Below are positions 57,011 to 64,000 of a stretch of 64,000 nt of DNA, in pieces (the first letter of the stretch is position 1; each line of letters starts with the position of its first letter). The stretch lies in contig NZ_LGCN01000210.1 of NCBI RefSeq assembly GCF_001279005.1, forward strand, positions 277,944 to 341,943, given 5' to 3'. The notes under the pieces were generated by a model, which searched no databases, had not been told where the DNA came from, and worked only from the letters and a program-made list of their open reading frames with translations. The translations under genes were made by a program, and so were the position numbers. Origin of the DNA: Streptomyces caelestis. GTDB taxonomy: Bacteria > Actinomycetota > Actinomycetes > Streptomycetales > Streptomycetaceae.

Positions 57011-57046
57011 TCCGCCGTACGGAGGGCGATCATCCCGTACGGCGGA
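57011..57046 (-). terminator. Hairpin between mreB and mreC
   Basis: TCCGCCGTACGG/CCGTACGGCGGA (12-bp perfect stem, 12-base loop) 14 bases after the mreB stop. It could terminate most transcripts after mreB, giving more MreB than MreCD, which fits reports (from memory) of separate mreB transcripts in S. coelicolor. Confidence 0.7.
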
Positions 57047-57060
57047 ACCGAAGCGTCGCG

Positions 57061-58092
57061 TCATCTGCGCGGCTGGGCGTCGAGCACCTGCTGAAGCGCC
57101 TCGAACTCCTCGACGCACTTGCCGGAGCCGAGCGCCACGCTGTCCAGCGGGTCCTCGGCGATGTGGATCGGCATGCCCGTCTCCCGGCGCAGCCGCTCGT
57201 CGAGGCCGCGCAGCAGGGCTCCGCCGCCGGTCAGCACGATCCCCCGGTCCATGATGTCGCCCGACAGCTCCGGCGGGCACTTGTCGAGGGTCGTCTTGAC
57301 CGCGTCCACGATGGCGTTGACCGGCTCCTCGATCGCCTTGCGCACTTCGGTGGCGGAGATCACCACGGTCTTCGGCAGTCCGGAGACGAGGTCCCGGCCG
57401 CGGATCTCGGTGTGCTCGTCGGTGTCCAGGTCGTACGCCGAGCCGATCGTGATCTTGATCTGTTCGGCCGACCGCTCACCCAGCAGGAGGGAGTACTCCT
57501 TCTTGATGTGCTGGATGATCGCGTTGTCCAGCTCGTCGCCCGCGACGCGGATGGACTGGGCGGTGACGATGCCGCCGAGGGAGATGACCGCGACCTCCGT
57601 GGTGCCGCCGCCGATGTCCACCACCATGTTGCCGGTGGCCTCGTGGACCGGCAGTCCGGAGCCGATGGCGGCGGCCATGGGCTCCTCGATGATGTGCACC
57701 TGGCGGGCGCCGGCCTGGGACGACGCCTCGATGACGGCGCGGCGCTCGACGCCGGTGATGCCCGAGGGCACACAGACGACGACCCGCGGACGAGCCAGGT
57801 ACCGCCGCTTGTGGATCTTCAGGATGAAGTAGCGGAGCATCCGCTCGGTGATCTCGAAGTCGGCGATGACACCGTCCTTCAGCGGACGCACGGCGACGAT
57901 GTTGCCGGGCGTGCGCCCGATCATCTTCTTCGCCTCGGAACCGACCGCGAGGATGCCGCCGGTGTTGGTGTTGATCGCGACGACGGACGGCTCGTTGAGT
58001 ACGATCCCGCGACCCCTGACGTACACCAGCGTGTTGGCGGTCCCGAGGTCGACAGCCATGTCACGGCCGATGAACGACATTGAGTTCCCCAT
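57061..58092 (-). CDS. mreB: Actin-like protein MreB
   Basis: 343 residues. Polymerising ATPase with the actin-fold phosphate and adenosine motifs: [30 protein letters not shown] and [13 protein letters not shown]. In Streptomyces MreB is mainly needed for the spore wall rather than hyphal growth. The ATG at 58092 ([11 protein letters not shown]) is used; an ATG four codons later also has a good ribosome site (GGGGAAC). First gene of the mreBCD-pbp2-rodA unit. Confidence 0.97.
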   Translation of the reverse strand: MGNSMSFIGRDMAVDLGTANTLVYVRGRGIVLNEPSVVAINTNTGGILAVGSEAKKMIGRTPGNIVAVRPLKDGVIADFEITERMLRYFILKIHKRRYLARPRVVVCVPSGITGVERRAVIEASSQAGARQVHIIEEPMAAAIGSGLPVHEATGNMVVDIGGGTTEVAVISLGGIVTAQSIRVAGDELDNAIIQHIKKEYSLLLGERSAEQIKITIGSAYDLDTDEHTEIRGRDLVSGLPKTVVISATEVRKAIEEPVNAIVDAVKTTLDKCPPELSGDIMDRGIVLTGGGALLRGLDERLRRETGMPIHIAEDPLDSVALGSGKCVEEFEALQQVLDAQPRR

Positions 58093-58308
58093 CAGGATTC
58101 GTCTGGCCTTCCCACGAGCTTTTGAGGGCTTTTCAGGTCGGCGAGGTGGGTGCGGTGACGTGAATGCTTCCATCGTAGACGCGCCTTCGCGAGCACCGCG
58201 CGAGGGTCTTCGCCATTGTCATCAGATGGCGTCCCCCCCTGCTTGTGGAGACGGTCCATCGGGGGCATCCGTTCCCCCGAACGCCGCGCATATGCCGGAA
58301 AAGGGTCC

Positions 58309-58323
58309 GGGGGCAAAGCCCCC
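58309..58323 (-). terminator. Hairpin after ndk
   Basis: GGGGGC AAA GCCCCC, a short GC-only stem typical of Streptomyces intergenic terminators, 64 bases past the ndk stop. The rest of the ~290-base gap to mreB presumably holds the mreB promoters. Confidence 0.6.
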
Positions 58324-58386
58324 AGACCGCCCGACAGACGGCCAAACGCGCCGAACGCGGCCGCGACGTGATCGTTATGCGTGACG

Positions 58387-58800
58387 TTACGCGCGACCCG
58401 GGAAGAAGATCTTCACCTCGCGCTCGGCGGACTCCTCGGAGTCGGAGGCGTGGATCAGGTTCTCCCGGACGATCACACCGAAGTCGCCGCGGATCGACCC
58501 CGGCGCGGCGGCGATCGGGTCCGTGGGACCCGCCAGTTGGCGTACCCCCTCGATGACCCGCTCACCCTCGACGATCATCGCCACGACCGGGCCTGAGGCC
58601 ATGAACTCCACCAGCGGCTCGTAGAACGGCTTGCCCTTGTGCTCGCCGTAGTGCTGCTCCAGCGTGTCCTGGTCCAGGGCGCGCAGCTCCAGCGCGGTGA
58701 TCTGCCAGCCGGCCTTGCGCTCGATACGGCTGATGATCTCGCCGGTCAGGCCACGACGTACGGCGTCGGGCTTGAGCAGGACGAGGGTGCGCTGGGTCAC
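58387..58800 (-). CDS. ndk: Nucleoside diphosphate kinase
   Basis: 137 residues from the GTG at 58800 with AAGGAG upstream. TLVLLKPDAVRRGL, and the active-site His in NLIHASDSEESAEREV. Balances nucleoside triphosphates. Confidence 0.97.
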   Translation of the reverse strand: MTQRTLVLLKPDAVRRGLTGEIISRIERKAGWQITALELRALDQDTLEQHYGEHKGKPFYEPLVEFMASGPVVAMIVEGERVIEGVRQLAGPTDPIAAAPGSIRGDFGVIVRENLIHASDSEESAEREVKIFFPGRA

Positions 58801-58865
58801 GACGGAGCTCCTTGTGCGTGAAGTGGTGCGGGGACACGAGATTACCGGGCGTGTCGGGACATCCG

Positions 58866-59216
58866 TCACGCAGCGTCAGGCTGCTCCGGCTGCGCGGCGA
58901 AACGGGCCTTCGCTTCGTCCACCTTTCGCCCGAAGTGCACCGACGCCCACCACAGCAGCGCGAAGAGCGCCCCCATGAAGAACATCATCGGGACGAAGAC
59001 GCCGGAGAGGACGAGGGCGACCTGCAGCGCCCAGCCGAGAACCACCCCGCCGGGCCGCGTGATCATCCCGCACAGGGCCACGCACAGGAACATCGCGATG
59101 CCGCAGACCGTCCACACCGTGCCGGTGGACAGGTCCGCGTCCTTCATCGCGACCAGCCCGGCGAAACCGATGATGAAGAACTCGCCGATCAGGGTCGAGG
59201 CACAGAGCGTACGCAC
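58866..59216 (-). CDS. DUF4233 membrane protein
   Basis: 116 residues with three or four spans (STLIGEFFIIGFAGLVAM; TVWTVCGIAMFLCVALCGM; ALQVALVLSGVFVPMMFFM) and a charged C-terminal tail. DUF4233 genes sit between folC and ndk in many actinobacteria. GTG at 59216, 6 bases after the folC stop, so co-translated with folC. Function unknown. Confidence 0.88.
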   Translation of the reverse strand: MRTLCASTLIGEFFIIGFAGLVAMKDADLSTGTVWTVCGIAMFLCVALCGMITRPGGVVLGWALQVALVLSGVFVPMMFFMGALFALLWWASVHFGRKVDEAKARFAAQPEQPDAA

Positions 59217-59222
59217 GGGATC

Positions 59223-60722
59223 TCAGCCCTTCCCCAGGAGCAGTCGGGCCTCGCCGACGGTGATGACGGAACCGGTGACGAGCACACCGCCGCCCGCGAA
59301 CTCGCCCTCCTCCTCGGCCAGCGTGATCGCCGCCTCCAGGGCGTCCGGCAGCCGCGGCTCGACCTGGACGCGGTCCTCGCCGAACACCTCGACGGCGATC
59401 GCCGCCAGCTCGTCGGCGTCCATCGCGCGGTGGCTGGTGTTCCGGGTGACGACGACCTCGGCGAAGACCGGCTCGAACGCCTCCAGCAGTCCGCGCACGT
59501 TCTTGTCGCCGCTCGCGCCGACCACACCGATGAGCCGGCTGAACTGGAACGCCTCCCCGATCGCCGCGGCCACCGCCCGCGCGCCCGCCGGGTTGTGGGC
59601 GGCGTCCAGGACGACGGTCGGCGAACGCCGTACGACCTCCAGCCGGCCCGGGGAGGCGACGGCGGCGAACGCCTTGCGCACGGTGTCGATGTCGAGCGGC
59701 TGGGCGTGCTGGGCGCCGACGCCGAAGAACGCCTCCACCGCGGCGAGCGCCACGGCCGCGTTGTGGGCCTGGTGTTCGCCGTGCAGCGGGAGGTACACCT
59801 CGGGGTACTCGCCGCCGAGTCCGCGCAGCGTCACCAACTGGCCGCCGACGGCGACCTGCCGGGCCACGACCCCGAACTCCAGGCCCTCCCGGGCCACCGT
59901 CGCGTCCACCTCGACGGCCTTCTTCAGCAGCACCTGAGCGGCGTCCACCGGCTGCTGCGCCATGATCACCGTCGCGTCCCGCTTGACGATGCCGGACTTC
60001 TCGGCGGCGATCTCGGCGGGCGTGGTGCCGAGCCGGTCGGTGTGGTCGAGGTCGATCGGCGTCACCACGGCGACGCCGGCGTCGATCACGTTCGTCGCGT
60101 CCCAGCTGCCGCCCATGCCGACCTCGACGACCGCCACGTCCACGGGGGCGTCGGCGAAGGCGGCGTACGCCATGCCGGTGAGCACCTCGAAGAAGGACAG
60201 CCGGTACTCCTGCCGGGCGTCGACCATCTCGACGTACGGCTTGACGTCCTGGTACGTCTCGACGAACCGCTCGGCGGGGACCGGGGCCCCGTCGAGGCTG
60301 ATCCGCTCGGTGATCGACTGGACGTGCGGGGAGGTGTAACGGCCGGTGCGCAGCTCGAAGGCGCCGAGCAGGGCCTCGATCATGCGGGCGGTGGAGGTCT
60401 TGCCGTTGGTGCCGGTGATGTGGATCGAGGGGTACGAGCGCTGCGGCTCGCCCAGGACGTCCATCAGCGCGGCGATGCGGGCGACCGAGGGCTCCAGCTT
60501 GGTCTCGCCCCAGCGGGTGGCGAGCTCCGCCTCGACCTCGCGCAGGGCCTTGTCGACCTCGGGGTCCTCGGGGCGGGCGGGCACGTCCGCCTGGGGCGGG
60601 CCGCCCTGCGTGCGCAGGGTGCGGCTGCCGGCCTCGATCACCGCGAGGTCGGGGTCGCGGTCGGTCTCGGCCTCGACGATCTCGTCGAAGGAGCCGCTGT
60701 CGTTCGGGGGGAGCTCACTCAC
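59223..60722 (-). CDS. folC: Folylpolyglutamate synthase / dihydrofolate synthase
   Basis: 499 residues from the GTG at 60722. The ~75-residue acidic N-terminal extension is followed by the Mur-ligase-like core: YPSIHITGTNGKTSTA P-loop, VVEVGMGGSWDATN, PIDLDHTDRLG and LDAAHNPAGARA. Adds glutamate to folates. No ribosome site, but TAGACT ends 7 bases before the GTG, suggesting a leaderless mRNA. Confidence 0.95.
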   Translation of the reverse strand: MSELPPNDSGSFDEIVEAETDRDPDLAVIEAGSRTLRTQGGPPQADVPARPEDPEVDKALREVEAELATRWGETKLEPSVARIAALMDVLGEPQRSYPSIHITGTNGKTSTARMIEALLGAFELRTGRYTSPHVQSITERISLDGAPVPAERFVETYQDVKPYVEMVDARQEYRLSFFEVLTGMAYAAFADAPVDVAVVEVGMGGSWDATNVIDAGVAVVTPIDLDHTDRLGTTPAEIAAEKSGIVKRDATVIMAQQPVDAAQVLLKKAVEVDATVAREGLEFGVVARQVAVGGQLVTLRGLGGEYPEVYLPLHGEHQAHNAAVALAAVEAFFGVGAQHAQPLDIDTVRKAFAAVASPGRLEVVRRSPTVVLDAAHNPAGARAVAAAIGEAFQFSRLIGVVGASGDKNVRGLLEAFEPVFAEVVVTRNTSHRAMDADELAAIAVEVFGEDRVQVEPRLPDALEAAITLAEEEGEFAGGGVLVTGSVITVGEARLLLGKG

Positions 60723-60729
60723 GCAGACC

Positions 60730-60735
60730 AGTCTA
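60730..60735 (-). promoter_or_regulatory. -10-like element of folC, leaderless arrangement
   Basis: TAGACT with 7 bases to the GTG start, matching TANNNT-N7-RTG. Confidence 0.5.
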
Positions 60736-61142
60736 CGTATCCCGGCCCGCGCCCCTCGTGCCGCCACAGCCCGCGGGCGGTCGTGCCGCTGGGGGTGCCT
60801 CCGCCGGGGGCGGCACCTCGTCGAAGCCGAGCGGCGCCAACCGCCCCCGGACGGCCGAAGGCTCCCGGAGCCATGTGGTTCCAGGAGCCTTCGGTCGCCG
60901 TCACGGCGCTTCACTCACCCGCGCCTGCGGAGTGCCTCCCCCGGCGCCCACCCTCCCCCACCCTCGACTCCTCCCCCACTCTCGGCTTCGCTCGAGCGGG
61001 GGGACCCCCATGAGCGGGGGGACACCCCCATGAGCGGGAGGTACCCCCATCGCCCTGGGGGTAACTCCCAGGCCCTTGAGGCACTGGGGAGGCACGACTG
61101 CCCGCAGCGGTGCGGGTGCGGCTGACCGCAGCGGCGGTGGGG
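60736..61142. other. Intergenic region with valS terminator and interspersed repeats
   Basis: No gene seen in about 400 bases. It holds a hairpin CCGAAGGCTCC/GGAGCCTTCGG (60855-60894), probably the valS terminator, and the repeat block described separately. GC-rich, with short open frames only. Confidence 0.6.
60970..61050. repeat. Interspersed repeat with three tandem 18-20 bp units
   Basis: CTCCCCCACTCTCGGCTTC is followed by three imperfect tandem copies of GAGCGGGGGGACCCCCAT (60994-61011, 61012-61031, 61032-61050). I recognise the first part as a recurrent Streptomyces intergenic sequence; a truncated copy is inside the pseudogene at 26694. Confidence 0.8.
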
Positions 61143-63767
<2,625 letters not shown>

Positions 63768-63774
63768 GGGGCTC

Positions 63775-63780
63775 AGTTTA
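63775..63780 (-). promoter_or_regulatory. -10-like element of valS, leaderless arrangement
   Basis: TAAACT with 7 bases to the GTG start; same geometry as folC and the gene at 12786. Confidence 0.5.
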
Positions 63781-63904
63781 GAGGCGTCACGAGCCTGTCC
63801 CGAAACGCGTTTCTCTGTAACGGTGCGACCCCCGCCGGCCTGAACGCATCCTTCCTGGGTCAGGATGTCAGCAACGCATAAGCATCTGGAGGGGGAACTC
63901 CGCA

Positions 63905-64000
63905 ATGAGCTACAACCAGCCGGGCCCGTACGGCGGGCAGCCGCAGCAGCCCGGACCGTACGGCCAGCCGGGGCCTTACGGCCAGCCGCCGCAGGCCCCG
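63905..64000 (+). CDS. Pro/Tyr/Gly/Gln-rich protein, N-terminus only (cut by window edge)
   Basis: ATG at 63905 with GGAGGGGG 8 bases upstream opens [18 protein letters not shown] and repeated GPYGQP units, running to the right edge. Such low-complexity N-termini precede membrane domains in many Streptomyces proteins; the family cannot be told from 32 residues. Divergent from valS. Confidence 0.75.
   Translation, partial: MSYNQPGPYGGQPQQPGPYGQPGPYGQPPQAP

Noticed and set aside
60994..61050. CRISPR-like array
   Set aside because: Three imperfect units directly abut each other without spacers and are internally palindromic; fits a tandem repeat, no cas genes nearby.

Overview
The window comes from a high-GC actinomycete, almost certainly a Streptomyces. 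Codons end overwhelmingly in G or C, GTG starts and 4-bp stop/start overlaps are frequent, and the gene order from leuS through nadD, proA, proB, obg, rpmA, rplU, rng and mreBCD-pbp2-rodA to ndk, folC and valS follows the S. coelicolor chromosome core (about SCO2571 to SCO2615 by memory). No phage, CRISPR array or intact insertion sequence is visible. Nearly all genes lie on the minus strand.

Left part (1-15.5 kb): the 5' part of leuS, preceded by what looks like a leucine attenuator (12-residue peptide with three consecutive Leu codons, then a terminator hairpin); a plus-strand pair encoding a bis-haem ferric-reductase-like membrane protein and a NuoF/ferredoxin-like protein; two identical tRNA-Ala(GGC) genes around two tiny genes; an operon nadD, LCP-family protein (pdtA-like), rsfS, histidine phosphatase; an M48 protease; two single-span membrane proteins sharing an SVVFDExFVRAA motif; proA and proB.

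Centre (16.7-38.7 kb): cell-wall glycopolymer genes sit between housekeeping genes. Between proB and obg are a polysaccharide-pyruvyl-transferase-like protein, two membrane-anchored TagF-like CDP-polyol phosphotransferases, a family-2 glycosyltransferase, a fused cytidylyltransferase/reductase (predicted CDP-ribitol synthesis) and a decayed sulfotransferase-like pseudogene, followed by a Tat-exported PhoD-type phosphatase and a secreted FG-GAP protein. After obg-rpmA-rplU come dTDP-rhamnose genes rmlC, rmlD, rmlB, rmlA around a second glycosyltransferase resembling TarS.

Right part (38.9-64 kb): an RNase E/G with very long basic tails; a DUF2344 protein and its TIGR03960 radical-SAM partner, separated by a repeat-built membrane protein, a DUF2637 protein and a lipoprotein; a CYTH-CHAD protein; the elongation/spore-wall operon mreB, mreC, mreD, pbp2, rodA; ndk; a DUF4233 membrane protein; folC; valS; and the start of a Pro/Tyr/Gly-rich protein.

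Read together, activated polyol and rhamnose precursors, polymerases, an LCP-type ligase and the MreB/PBP2/RodA machinery lie within about 50 kb. This suggests a regional grouping of wall-glycopolymer and spore-wall functions among ribosome-assembly and tRNA-charging genes.
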